From Acidobacteria bacterium Ga0077553 (GTDB lineage: Bacteria > Acidobacteriota > Terriglobia > Bryobacterales > Bryobacteraceae): a DNA stretch of 57,098 nucleotides. Both the position numbers and the translations under genes were made by a program. Under the pieces are notes generated by a model that was not told the DNA's origin, made no database searches, and saw nothing but the letters and a program-made list of their open reading frames with translations. The stretch covers positions 1 to 57,098 of the forward strand of contig LNFE01000191.1 of assembly GCA_001464575.1 (NCBI GenBank). Direction: 5' to 3'. Position 1 is the stretch's first letter, and every line of letters begins with the position of its first letter. Positions 1 to 7,929 of this stretch are shown one piece after another.

Positions 1-324
1 CGCCGCGACGACGTCGTCGGCCTCGTCGGCGCCTATGAAAACGGGCTCTACGGCCTCCAGCAGTTGCGCTCCTCCTCCGGCTACGAGTCCCGCCGCCGCG
101 CCGCCCTCGCCGAAGTGGAATCCGCCAAGCTCAAAGCCGCCGCCGCCGCCTCCGCTATCGCCTTCGTGCAAACCAAGCTCGTCCCCGGCGAAACCACCGA
201 CGGCGCCCTCTTCTTCAACACCATGGCCAAGCCGCTGCCCCCCGGTATCCTCAAAGTCATCTGCGGCAACCAGCTCTTTGAGTTCATCCTCACCGAGTCA
301 ACACCCCAGCTCAAAACGCGCTAG
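1..324 (+). CDS. 3' end of an unrecognised protein (partial)
   Basis: The reading frame is open from base 1 to a TAG at 322-324, giving at least 107 residues whose start lies outside the window. The visible part is Ala/Arg/Lys-rich in its first half, around a run reading AEVESAKLKAAAAASA that looks helical. It ends in a compact mixed segment with one Cys. No catalytic motif or family signature is recognisable. Codon use (GC-rich third positions) resembles that of the neighbours, so I take it as a real gene end. No function is proposed. Confidence 0.5.
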   Translation, partial: RRDDVVGLVGAYENGLYGLQQLRSSSGYESRRRAALAEVESAKLKAAAAASAIAFVQTKLVPGETTDGALFFNTMAKPLPPGILKVICGNQLFEFILTESTPQLKTR

Positions 325-359
325 CTGCACCTTTCGGCCGCCCGCCCGCATCCTACGGC

Positions 360-1427
360 ATGACTCTATCTATGCCGAACTTATTCGATCCGCTTTCACT
401 TGGTAGCCTCACGCTCTCGAACCGCATCGTCATGGCCCCCATGACGCGCAGCCGCGCCACCGCTGATGGTGTCGTCGGCGAGCTCACCGCCACTTACTAC
501 GCCCAGCGCGCCTCCGCCGGCCTCCTCATCTCGGAAGGCACCGTGCCCTCCGCCATGGGCAAAGGTTACGTCCGCATCCCCGGCATCTACACGCCCGAAC
601 AGATCGCCGGTTGGAAACTCACGACCGATGCCGTCCACGCCGCCGGCGGCCGCATCTTCTGCCAGATTATGCACTGCGGCCGCATCGCCCATCCCCACCT
701 GCTCCCCGATCGCGCCCAAGCCGTCGCCCCTTCCGCCGTCACCCCCAACGTCAAAACCTGGACCGACGACCTCGGCATGCTGCCCCTCGAAGCCCCTCGC
801 GCCCTCGAAACGCACGAGATCGCGGGCGTCATCGACGAGTACCGCCAAGCCACCGTCAATGCCCTCGCCGCCGGCTTCGATGGCGTCGAGCTCCACGCCG
901 CCTCCGGCTACCTGCCCATGCAGTTCCTCTCGACGAGCACCAACCTACGCACCGACCAGTACGGCGGCTCCGTCGAAAACCGTATCCGCTTCGTCGTCGA
1001 AGCGCTGCAGGCGATGGTCTCCGTCGCCGGCCCCGAAAAAGTCAGCATCAAGATCAGCCCGGAAATGCCGTTCAACGACATCACGGACGCCAATCCTACG
1101 GAAACCTATACGGCGCTCGTCCAGGCCATCTCCGGCCTCGGCCTGGCCTATCTCCACGTCGCCCAGACGCTGCCCCAGCCGAACTACCACGCCCTGCTCC
1201 GCCCCCTCTTCGCCGGGCCCTACCTCGCCGGCGCCGGGCTCACGCAGGAATCCGCGACCGCCCTTCTGACCAACGGCCAAGCCGACGCCGCTGTCTTCGG
1301 CGCCGCCTTCATCGCCAACCCGGATCTCCCCGCCCGGTTCGCCGATGGCACGCCCCTCTCCGCTCCCGACCCGTCCACGTTCTACACGCCGGGAGCCAAA
1401 GGGTATACCGACTACTTGCCGAAGTAA
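360..1427 (+). CDS. Old Yellow Enzyme family NADH:flavin oxidoreductase / alkene reductase
   Basis: A 355-aa FMN-dependent TIM-barrel reductase related to N-ethylmaleimide and xenobiotic reductases, which reduce activated C=C bonds with NAD(P)H. Visible family marks are PMTRSRA (27-33), QIMHCGRIAHP near residue 100 and RTDQYGGSVENRIRF near 200. The C-terminus ends in GYTDY, as is usual. Two conserved positions differ. The substrate-anchoring pair His-x-x-Asn/His reads H179-A-A-S182. The FMN-phosphate loop usually written FGRPFIANP reads FGAAFIANP (313-321), losing the Arg. The proton-donor Tyr (184) is kept. ATG 360 is used; ATG 372 (MPNLFDPL) fits family N-termini equally well and neither has a clear Shine-Dalgarno. 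It overlaps the convergent PPIase gene by 16 bp. Confidence 0.85.
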   Translation: MTLSMPNLFDPLSLGSLTLSNRIVMAPMTRSRATADGVVGELTATYYAQRASAGLLISEGTVPSAMGKGYVRIPGIYTPEQIAGWKLTTDAVHAAGGRIFCQIMHCGRIAHPHLLPDRAQAVAPSAVTPNVKTWTDDLGMLPLEAPRALETHEIAGVIDEYRQATVNALAAGFDGVELHAASGYLPMQFLSTSTNLRTDQYGGSVENRIRFVVEALQAMVSVAGPEKVSIKISPEMPFNDITDANPTETYTALVQAISGLGLAYLHVAQTLPQPNYHALLRPLFAGPYLAGAGLTQESATALLTNGQADAAVFGAAFIANPDLPARFADGTPLSAPDPSTFYTPGAKGYTDYLPK

Positions 1428-2413
1428 GTTTCGTCAATCACAATCGGGGTGGTCGTCTTAATGGCGTCCACCTGCTTCTTGGCCAACTCCGGCCGCAGCT
1501 TCGCTTCAATGTCCTTCCGCAGATCTTCGAGTCCCTTCGCCTTCTTCTCTTCGACCAGGATCAGATGGTAGCCGAACGGGCTCTCCACCGGCTCGCCCAC
1601 CTTGCCGATCGGCTGCGAAAACGCGGCCTGCTCAAACGCCGGGACCATCTGGCCCTTCGCGAAGAAACCCAGGTCGCCGCCCGCCGCGCCAGACCCGGCG
1701 TCGTCGCTCTCGGCCTTGGCAATCGCCGCAAAGTCGCCGCCGCCGTCAATCTTGGCCTTCAACTCTTTCGCCTTCGCCAAGGACTCTTCTTTCGTCAGGT
1801 CCTTCTGGCCTTCTTTCAGCGGTACCCGCGAACCCTGGAAGCGGATCAGAATGTGCTTGGCCTTCACCTCGGCAGCATCCGTCTTCATTCCCTCGTACGC
1901 TTTCACCACCTCGGCCTCGTCGATCTTCACCTTCTCGGAAATCTCTTTGAAGAGCGTCGACGCCAGCATCTGGTCCACCTGGAACTCGAGCTGCGCCTTC
2001 AGCTTCGGATCCTGGTCCACTTTGCGCTTCCGCGCTTCGAGCGCCATCATCTTCAGCTCAGCGAACTGCTCGGCCACGCGCCGCTTGTTCGGGCCGGAGG
2101 CCTGCGACTTGATCTGCTCGGGCAGCCCATCCAAGAAGCGCTCATACTCGCTCTTGGTCACCTTGGTCTCGCCAATCTGGATCACCACCGGATCATTCGC
2201 CTGCGCCAAAACTCCTGGCGCGGCCGGAGTCGCGGGTTTCGCCGCCGCTGCGGCGGGCTTGGCTGCTGCGGCCGGCTTGGCCGCCGCCGGTTTAGCGGCC
2301 GCCGGTTTCGCCGCGGCCGGAGCCGCCTTTTTGGGCGCGGGCGTCTGGCCGTTCACGACCAATGCAGAAAAAAGTGCAATACCGCTAAGTGCAACAAACT
2401 GAAAAGCTTTCAT
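1412..2413 (-). CDS. Exported parvulin-type peptidyl-prolyl cis-trans isomerase (SurA/PrsA-like)
   Basis: A 333-aa protein predicted to help fold exported proteins. A signal peptide (about residues 1-22, ending VNGQ) is followed by a strongly Ala-Lys-Pro repetitive stretch (about 27-68) built from AAKPAA units. Next come a SurA-N-like helical region (about 80-175) and a single parvulin domain (about 180-300), with the family features HILIRF, GGDLGFF and FGYHLILVEE. The start is well supported: AGGAGGT lies 6 nt upstream of ATG. The Ala/Lys/Pro segment may act as a flexible spacer that binds envelope polymers; that is inference. It is divergent from the ABC exporter, so the 86-bp gap must hold both promoters. 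Confidence 0.85.
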   Translation of the reverse strand: MKAFQFVALSGIALFSALVVNGQTPAPKKAAPAAAKPAAAKPAAAKPAAAAKPAAAAAKPATPAAPGVLAQANDPVVIQIGETKVTKSEYERFLDGLPEQIKSQASGPNKRRVAEQFAELKMMALEARKRKVDQDPKLKAQLEFQVDQMLASTLFKEISEKVKIDEAEVVKAYEGMKTDAAEVKAKHILIRFQGSRVPLKEGQKDLTKEESLAKAKELKAKIDGGGDFAAIAKAESDDAGSGAAGGDLGFFAKGQMVPAFEQAAFSQPIGKVGEPVESPFGYHLILVEEKKAKGLEDLRKDIEAKLRPELAKKQVDAIKTTTPIVIDETYFGK

Positions 2414-2499
2414 CTAGGTACCTCCTATCAGGATATCTTGAATCGGCCAAAATTACTTGCACCCGTTCGCTAGACTCACCCTAGAGGTTCAACTCGCAT

Positions 2500-4299
2500 A
2501 TGAAACCAGCTTCCAAACGGCCGAGTCCGGCCCGTCTCCGGGCTCTGTGGCCGGATGTCTGGGCCCTCGTCAAGCCCCGTCGCGGGGCCCTCGGCCTGGG
2601 CCTCGTCCTCATCGTCATCAGCCGTGTCGCCGGTCTGGTGCTCCCGGCGTCCACCCGCTATCTCATCGACGATATCCTCGGCAAACAGCAGTACGAGATG
2701 CTCAACCCGCTGATTCTGGCGGTCTTCGTCGCCACCGCCGTCCAGGCGGCCACGTCCTATACGCTCACCCAACTGCTGTCGAAAGCCGCCCAGCGCCTCA
2801 TCGCCGAAATGCGCGGCAAGGTCCAGGCGCACGTCGGCCGGCTGCCCATCGCCTATTTCGACGCCAACAAGTCCGGCGCCCTGGTCTCCCGCATCATGAA
2901 CGACGTCGAAGGCGTCCGCAATCTGGTCGGCACCGGCCTCGTTGAACTCGTCGGCGGTCTGCTCACCGCCGTGCTTTCGCTCTTCATCCTGCTGTCCATC
3001 AGCACGTCGATGACACTGGTCGCCATGTCGGTGGTCCTCGTCTTCACTGGCGTCCTGCAAAGCGCCTTCAGCAAACTGCGGCCGGTCTTCAAGGAGCGGG
3101 GCATCATCCAAAGCGAGGTCACCGGCCGCCTTACCGAGTCCCTCGGAGGCGCCCGCGTCATTAAGGGCTACCACGCCGAAGCGCGAGAAGAGGAGGTGTT
3201 TCGCCAAGGCGCCGACCGCCTCCTGAACAATATCCTGAAGTCGCTCAGCGGCGTCTCGCTACTTTCTCTCTCGGCGACCCTGTTGATGGGCATCGTCGGC
3301 GCCCTCGTCATGTGGATGGGCGCGGGCCAGATCATCAGCGGCACGTTGACCCTCGGCGGCTTCGTCACGTTCACCGCGTTTATGGCTTTCCTGATTGCCC
3401 CGGTCTTTCAAATCGTCAATATCGGGACCCAGTTGACGGAGGCGATGGCCGGCCTCGAACGCACCCGCGAAATTCTCAATGAACCCCGCGAAGAGGACGA
3501 TCCCCGCCGCAAAGTGGTGCTCGGGCCCATCGATGGAGAGATCCGCTTCGACAATGTTTCTTTCCAGTACGAGGAAGGCAAACCGGTGCTGCAGAAGATT
3601 GGCTTCGTTTCGTCACCTGGTTCGATGACGGCCTTGGTCGGCTCCTCCGGCTCCGGAAAATCGACGATTATCGGCTTGATCGCGGCGTTTTATGTGCCGA
3701 ATGAAGGTACGGTGTCTGTTGACGGCGTCGATCTGTCGACGGTTGCCATCTCGAGTTACCGGACGCAGATCGGAGTGGTGTTGCAGGATACGTTCCTCTT
3801 TGCCGGGACGATCCGCGAAAACATCGCCTTTTCGAAGCCCGGAGCTTCTGAAGAGGACCTGATGCGCGCGATCAAGATCGCGCGGGTCGACGAGTTCTGT
3901 GAGCGCTTCCCCGAGAAGTACGAGACGATTGTGGGCGAGCGAGGCGTCAAGCTCTCTGGTGGTCAGCGCCAGCGCGTATCGATTGCGCGAGCGATTCTGG
4001 CGAATCCCAGAATTCTGATTCTCGACGAAGCGACGAGCTCTCTAGACAGCGAAAGCGAGGCACTCATTCAAGAGGGTCTCAACTTCCTGATGAAGGGCCG
4101 GACGACCTTCGTGATTGCGCACCGGCTCTCGACAATTCGCCGCGCCGACCAGATTCTGGTTGTCGAAGCCGGCGAGATCGTGGAAAGAGGGACGCACGCA
4201 AACCTGCTATCTGCCAACGGCCGGTACCGCGATCTATACGACAAGCAGCAGGGTTTGGAGGAGAACCTCTTCCTAGCCCCCGGCGAGGGCGACGCCTAA
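2500..4299 (+). CDS. ABC exporter, fused permease and ATPase (MsbA-like)
   Basis: A 599-aa half-transporter that would act as a homodimer in the inner membrane. The six-helix exporter domain covers about residues 20-330 and the nucleotide-binding domain about 345-585. The ATPase motifs are complete: Walker A GSSGSGKST (381-389), signature LSGGQRQR (from 485), Walker B LILDEA (D509-E510) and the switch His in VIAHRLS. Length and order match MsbA and other type-IV exporters of lipids or drugs. The substrate cannot be read from the sequence. ATG 2500 is supported by a weak AGAGG about 13 nt upstream. The gene is followed immediately by the repeat array. Confidence 0.88.
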   Translation: MKPASKRPSPARLRALWPDVWALVKPRRGALGLGLVLIVISRVAGLVLPASTRYLIDDILGKQQYEMLNPLILAVFVATAVQAATSYTLTQLLSKAAQRLIAEMRGKVQAHVGRLPIAYFDANKSGALVSRIMNDVEGVRNLVGTGLVELVGGLLTAVLSLFILLSISTSMTLVAMSVVLVFTGVLQSAFSKLRPVFKERGIIQSEVTGRLTESLGGARVIKGYHAEAREEEVFRQGADRLLNNILKSLSGVSLLSLSATLLMGIVGALVMWMGAGQIISGTLTLGGFVTFTAFMAFLIAPVFQIVNIGTQLTEAMAGLERTREILNEPREEDDPRRKVVLGPIDGEIRFDNVSFQYEEGKPVLQKIGFVSSPGSMTALVGSSGSGKSTIIGLIAAFYVPNEGTVSVDGVDLSTVAISSYRTQIGVVLQDTFLFAGTIRENIAFSKPGASEEDLMRAIKIARVDEFCERFPEKYETIVGERGVKLSGGQRQRVSIARAILANPRILILDEATSSLDSESEALIQEGLNFLMKGRTTFVIAHRLSTIRRADQILVVEAGEIVERGTHANLLSANGRYRDLYDKQQGLEENLFLAPGEGDA

Positions 4300-4321
4300 G
4301 GCATGGCGTCGCCGCCACCAA

Positions 4322-5031
4322 CGGCTTCGTTCCGAAATTTAATACACCGGCGTTCCCCCAACCGCGCCGCGACCGGCTGCAGCATCCTCAATGGCTTCGT
4401 TTCGTAGTCCCAAGCGCGTCGTGGCGCAAACGCGCTCCCGCAGCAAGGAGCCCGAGCCGCCAACTCCAAACCAGGAGACCACGGCGATAGGCAAAGCCCT
4501 TCAGTCACTGGTGGCTTCGTTTCGTAGTTTCACCAGCAATGAGCGAAACGGCTCTCCCCAAGCGCGTCGTGTCGCAAACGCGCTCACAAAGCGCGAAGCC
4601 CAAGTCGTTAACTCCAATCAGGAATCCATCGAGACTGGCCAAAGCTCTTCCATGCGATAGCTTCGTTTCGTAGCTTCACCAGCAATGAACGAAACGGCCC
4701 TGCCCGAGATCGTCGTGGCGCAAACGCGCTCCCGCTGCCTGAAGCCTAAGCAGCCAACTCCAAACCAGGAGACCACGGCGATAGGCAAAGCCCTTCTGTC
4801 ACCGATGGCTTCGTTTCGTAATTTCACCAGCAAACAGCGAAGAGGCGATCCCCAAGAGCGCCATGTCGCAAACGCGCTTTTATAGCGTCAGGCCCCGGCC
4901 AAGACCAAGGCGACCCGTCGCAGTCCCGCCATCCCAATAGCCTCGCGGCGCAAATGCGCTCACACAGCGCCAAGCGAAAGTCGCCAGACCCCAACCAGGG
5001 CCAAGGCAACCGGTCGCAGTTCTGTCATCCC
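4322..5031. repeat. Gene-free array of about 147-bp degenerate tandem repeats with internal hairpins
   Basis: This gap of nearly 750 bp lies between two convergent genes. The module GGCTTCGTTTCGTAG starts at 4393, 4513, 4659 (one mismatch) and 4807, with a degraded copy at 4322. The module G[GT]CGCAAACGCGCT starts at 4423, 4571, 4717, 4865 and, degraded, 4947, giving a period of 146-148 bp. An identical 43-bp block occurs at 4460-4502 and 4754-4796, exactly two periods apart. A separate 31-bp block recurs at 4905-4935 and 5001-5031. Two foldable pairs recur: CGTTTCG with CGAAACG, and AGCGCG with CGCGCT (4413-4418/4431-4436). Short ORFs across it are made only of the repeat and look spurious. 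Function is unknown; a bidirectional terminator, REP-like element or structured RNA are options. Confidence 0.75.
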
Positions 5032-5047
5032 GAGTGGCAGCGTTGCG

Positions 5048-5893
5048 TCACCCAGCCTCGGCAAGGGCCAAACGCAACGCGCCAGCCGCCGTCTGCACCG
5101 CTTCGCGCGCCTGGGCAAACACCCCGGTCATCAATGCAAACCCATGCACCATCCCAGGGTAATCATGATGCTCCACAGACACCCCGGCCGCCCGCAAACG
5201 CGCCGCAAACGCTAGGTTCTCCTCCCGCAGGGGATCCACCTCCGCCGTCACCAAGTACGTCGGCGGAAACTTTCCAGAGTCCACCACAAACAGCGGCGAC
5301 ACCAATGGGTTCGTTTCGTCATGTGGTGCATAGGCCCGCCAGCCCCGCCGCATATCCGCCGCATTCGGCCAGGGCCCCGCCGCTAGCGCCTGGTCGCTCG
5401 TCGCATCGAGCATCGGGTAAAACAACATCTGCCAGGCAAACCCCGTCCCCGCCATCGCGGCCGCCAGGGCCCCACCGGCGCTGTCCCCGCCAATGGCCAA
5501 TCTGTCCGCGCGGCCCCGCAACCAATCGGCCGCCGCCAACCCATCCTCATAAGCCGCCGGGAACTGGTGCTCCGGAGCCAAGCGGTAGTCCACCGCGCAA
5601 ACCCGGCAACCCGACCGCCCCGCCAGCTCCCGGCAAAACCAGTCATGCGAATCAAGGTCGCCGCTGATGAACCGGCCCCCATGGAAATACAACAAAGCCC
5701 CAGCCGATTCCTCGCCATACAACCGGACCCGAACCCCATTGGCCAAAGCATCGGCAACCGCAACCGGCCCCTCGAAAGCCGCCTGATGCCGCCGCGCCCC
5801 CAGCATCGCCGCCCGCGTCTCCGCAATAGTCATCTCACTCCGCGGCTTCGCCCCCACGCAAAGTGCTATATAGCGCTCTAGCTCTCGAGACAA
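5048..5893 (-). CDS. Alpha/beta hydrolase, hormone-sensitive-lipase/esterase family
   Basis: A 281-aa predicted carboxylesterase. The catalytic features are nucleophile S138 in GGDSAGG, Asp220 in TAEVDPLRE and His250 in GMVHGF. The oxyanion-hole motif, normally HGGGF, reads HGGRF (71-75). I place the start at TTG 5893: a GAGG sits 7 nt upstream, and the resulting N-terminus (SRELERYIAL..) resembles family N-termini. It overlaps the stop of the preceding DJ-1 gene by 16 bp. ATG 5833 is the alternative. Further upstream extension would only be a shadow of the DJ-1 gene. It is last in a five-gene minus-strand operon. Confidence 0.78.
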   Translation of the reverse strand: MSRELERYIALCVGAKPRSEMTIAETRAAMLGARRHQAAFEGPVAVADALANGVRVRLYGEESAGALLYFHGGRFISGDLDSHDWFCRELAGRSGCRVCAVDYRLAPEHQFPAAYEDGLAAADWLRGRADRLAIGGDSAGGALAAAMAGTGFAWQMLFYPMLDATSDQALAAGPWPNAADMRRGWRAYAPHDETNPLVSPLFVVDSGKFPPTYLVTAEVDPLREENLAFAARLRAAGVSVEHHDYPGMVHGFALMTGVFAQAREAVQTAAGALRLALAEAG

Positions 5894-6426
5894 GCCATGA
5901 CCTCGCGGTAGAACTCCGGATGCGACTCCCAAGTCTGCGCGGTCACCAGATGCCCATCCCGCACCGCCTGCCAGTGCTCCCACTTGCCCCCGGCCTGCAC
6001 CACCTCGAACTTCACGTGCTCGTAGCAGGTCACCCGCCGCCCCTTCACCATCCCGGCCGCAATCAGCACCTGAATGCCATGGCAGATGGCAAACACCCAC
6101 TTGCCCATCTCCCCAAAGGAACGCACCATCGCTAACACCCGTGCATCGTTCCGCAGATACTCCGGCGCCCGCCCACCCAGAATCAGCACCGCGTCAAAGT
6201 CCGCCGGCCGCACCTCGTCAAACGCCAGTTCGGCCTCGACTCCGTACCCCCGCCGTTCCACGTACGTGTCCCAGCCCGGCTCAAAATCGTGCATCACCAG
6301 GTTCAGCCGCCGCTTCTCCCGCGCCGCCACCACCGCGAGATAACCCTCTTCTCGCAGGCGATGGATCGCATACCAGCACTCATAGCTCTCCCCGCCGTCG
6401 CCGGTCAAAATCAGAACACTCTTCAT
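5878..6426 (-). CDS. DJ-1/PfpI family protein (class I glutamine amidotransferase-like)
   Basis: A 182-aa protein with the DJ-1/PfpI fold. The nucleophilic-elbow Cys115 sits in AICHGIQV, with His116 after it, and acidic residues in GDGGESYE (E13/E16) can support the Cys. Family members are deglycase-like, protease-like or stress-related, and the substrate is not predictable here. The start ATG overlaps the stop of the upstream FG-GAP gene (ATGA), so the two are translationally coupled. Length is typical of PfpI (about 166-190 aa). Confidence 0.85.
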   Translation of the reverse strand: MKSVLILTGDGGESYECWYAIHRLREEGYLAVVAAREKRRLNLVMHDFEPGWDTYVERRGYGVEAELAFDEVRPADFDAVLILGGRAPEYLRNDARVLAMVRSFGEMGKWVFAICHGIQVLIAAGMVKGRRVTCYEHVKFEVVQAGGKWEHWQAVRDGHLVTAQTWESHPEFYREVMACLES

Positions 6427-7529
6427 TTCGTCAGATTCTCAAACCAATAGCAGCCGCTCTTGCCGCCCACCGCAAAGTCCAGGTCCCCATCCCCATCGAT
6501 ATCGCCCACCGCGATCTGCATCCCCGCCCCAGCCATACCGCCGTACTCGATGATGTGCCGCACCCACTCCATCCGCTTGCCGTCCGTCGTCCGCTGATAC
6601 TCATACCAGTAGATCCCGAGCGCATCGTTCACACCCGGCTCATGGTCGTGCGCGAACAGCCGCTTGCCCGCAAGTAGATCCTTCTTGCCGTCTCCGTTCA
6701 GGTCCACCAGCGCCGTCGCGTGCGCCTGGCTCCAGACATCGTCCACCTTCTGCTCATTGCTGAACTTGCCATCGGCGTCCTGCGTCAGCCAGTAGATCCC
6801 AAAGTCATGCGCGTGCGGCCAGACGATATCGTTCCGTCCGTCCCCGTTCACATCAAGCGCATACATAAACCCGGTCGCCTTCTTGATCTCCCACGCCGCG
6901 TGCTCGGTCCAACTCGGCGCCTCGAGCCAACCCTTCGGCGTGATGATGTCCGTCTTCCCATCGCCGTTCACGTCCCCGGCCCCGATCCCGTGCCCGAAGT
7001 TCTTCTCATTCGCCACCTTCCGCTCGAACTTGCCCTTCCCAAACTCGTAGTAGACCGTCGGCCCCTTGCCGCCGAACTGCGGCAGAATCTCATTGGCCTT
7101 GCCGTCGCCATTCAGGTCCACGGAGAACATGAACTCAACGCTATTGCCCTCGTCAATCAGGTGCTCCTTCCACGTGCCCGCCTTGCCCGGGTTCTCAAAC
7201 CACGAGATCCGCTTCGAGAAGTACGTACAGCTGATGATGTCGATCTTGCCGTCGCCGTTCACGTCCATCGTCAGGTCCGTGAAGTTGTCGATGTAGTTGT
7301 TCAGAAACCCCATCGTCCGGAACTTATGGCTCTTCCACTTCTTGCCCGGCAACTGCTCGTGCCAGTATTCGCCATTCACGACGTCCATCCGTCCGTCGCC
7401 GTTCACGTCGGCCAGTGCCGCCGTCTCATTCGCCCCGAAGTGGAGCTGGTGTTTCCGGAACGGAATGTCTTCATTGCGGCCCGCCCAGAGCGAACCGGCG
7501 GCCAACAGAATTAAAGCAAAGCGCTGCAT
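6423..7529 (-). CDS. Secreted FG-GAP/VCBS repeat protein
   Basis: A 368-aa exported protein with a short signal peptide (1-16, ending LWAG), followed by at least seven copies of the calcium-loop signature D-x-N-G-D-G-x-x-D, as in DVNGDGRMDVV and DLNGDGKKDLL. These are blades of a beta-propeller like the integrin alpha-chain head. Interspersed Trp/Tyr-rich blocks (WYEYQRT, IYWLTQD) fit the blades. The role is probably extracellular binding, but no ligand is indicated. It lies 10 bp after the Nudix gene and overlaps the DJ-1 gene by 4 bp. Such proteins are common in Acidobacteriota and Planctomycetota. Confidence 0.8.
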   Translation of the reverse strand: MQRFALILLAAGSLWAGRNEDIPFRKHQLHFGANETAALADVNGDGRMDVVNGEYWHEQLPGKKWKSHKFRTMGFLNNYIDNFTDLTMDVNGDGKIDIISCTYFSKRISWFENPGKAGTWKEHLIDEGNSVEFMFSVDLNGDGKANEILPQFGGKGPTVYYEFGKGKFERKVANEKNFGHGIGAGDVNGDGKTDIITPKGWLEAPSWTEHAAWEIKKATGFMYALDVNGDGRNDIVWPHAHDFGIYWLTQDADGKFSNEQKVDDVWSQAHATALVDLNGDGKKDLLAGKRLFAHDHEPGVNDALGIYWYEYQRTTDGKRMEWVRHIIEYGGMAGAGMQIAVGDIDGDGDLDFAVGGKSGCYWFENLTK

Positions 7530-7539
7530 CGCCCCGATT

Positions 7540-7929
7540 CTATCGGAGAATGCCCCGCTCTAGCAGATCGGGCAGAATCTGCCGCCGGATGCTTGGCGAG
7601 ACCAGCTCCCGGTCGTCCCCGGCCCCGAACCAAACCAGCTCCGCAATCTCACCGCTGGCGGCCGGCGCTCCGCCCAGCACCCCGGTATAAAGCGAAATCC
7701 GCACCCGCCGCGGCTCCCCCGCCGCGTCGTCTTCGTAGTTGCCGAAGTGCTCTATAGCGCTAACGGTAGTGCCCAGCTCTTCCATAATCTCGCGCTCCAG
7801 CGCCTGCTCCTCCGTCTCCCCCTCGTCCGGCTTGCCGCCGGGCAGAATGAGAAGGTCCGTGCCATAGCTCTTCCGGCACAGCAGCACGCGGTTGTCCCGC
7901 ACAATCAGAAGTCCGATCTTGTGAATCAT
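7540..7929 (-). CDS. Nudix hydrolase
   Basis: A 129-aa single-domain pyrophosphohydrolase. The Nudix box is complete and correctly spaced: G32-x5-E38-x7-R46-E47-I48-x-E50-E51-x-G53. These enzymes hydrolyse nucleoside diphosphates linked to another moiety (oxidised dNTPs, ADP-sugars and similar); the exact substrate is not predictable. The ATG overlaps the stop of the U32 gene by 4 bp, so expression is coupled. Confidence 0.88.
   Translation of the reverse strand: MIHKIGLLIVRDNRVLLCRKSYGTDLLILPGGKPDEGETEEQALEREIMEELGTTVSAIEHFGNYEDDAAGEPRRVRISLYTGVLGGAPAASGEIAELVWFGAGDDRELVSPSIRRQILPDLLERGILR

Noticed and set aside
611..2473. 620-aa plus-strand open frame across the OYE and PPIase genes
   Set aside because: Arg/Pro-rich shadow spanning two real genes on opposite strands; no motif.
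4296..4885. Several 66-89 aa open frames in the repeat array (both strands)
   Set aside because: They consist only of the repeated modules and have no ribosome site or family features.
4322..5031. CRISPR array
   Set aside because: The repeats are long, degenerate and directly contiguous; there are no unique spacers of even length and no cas genes.
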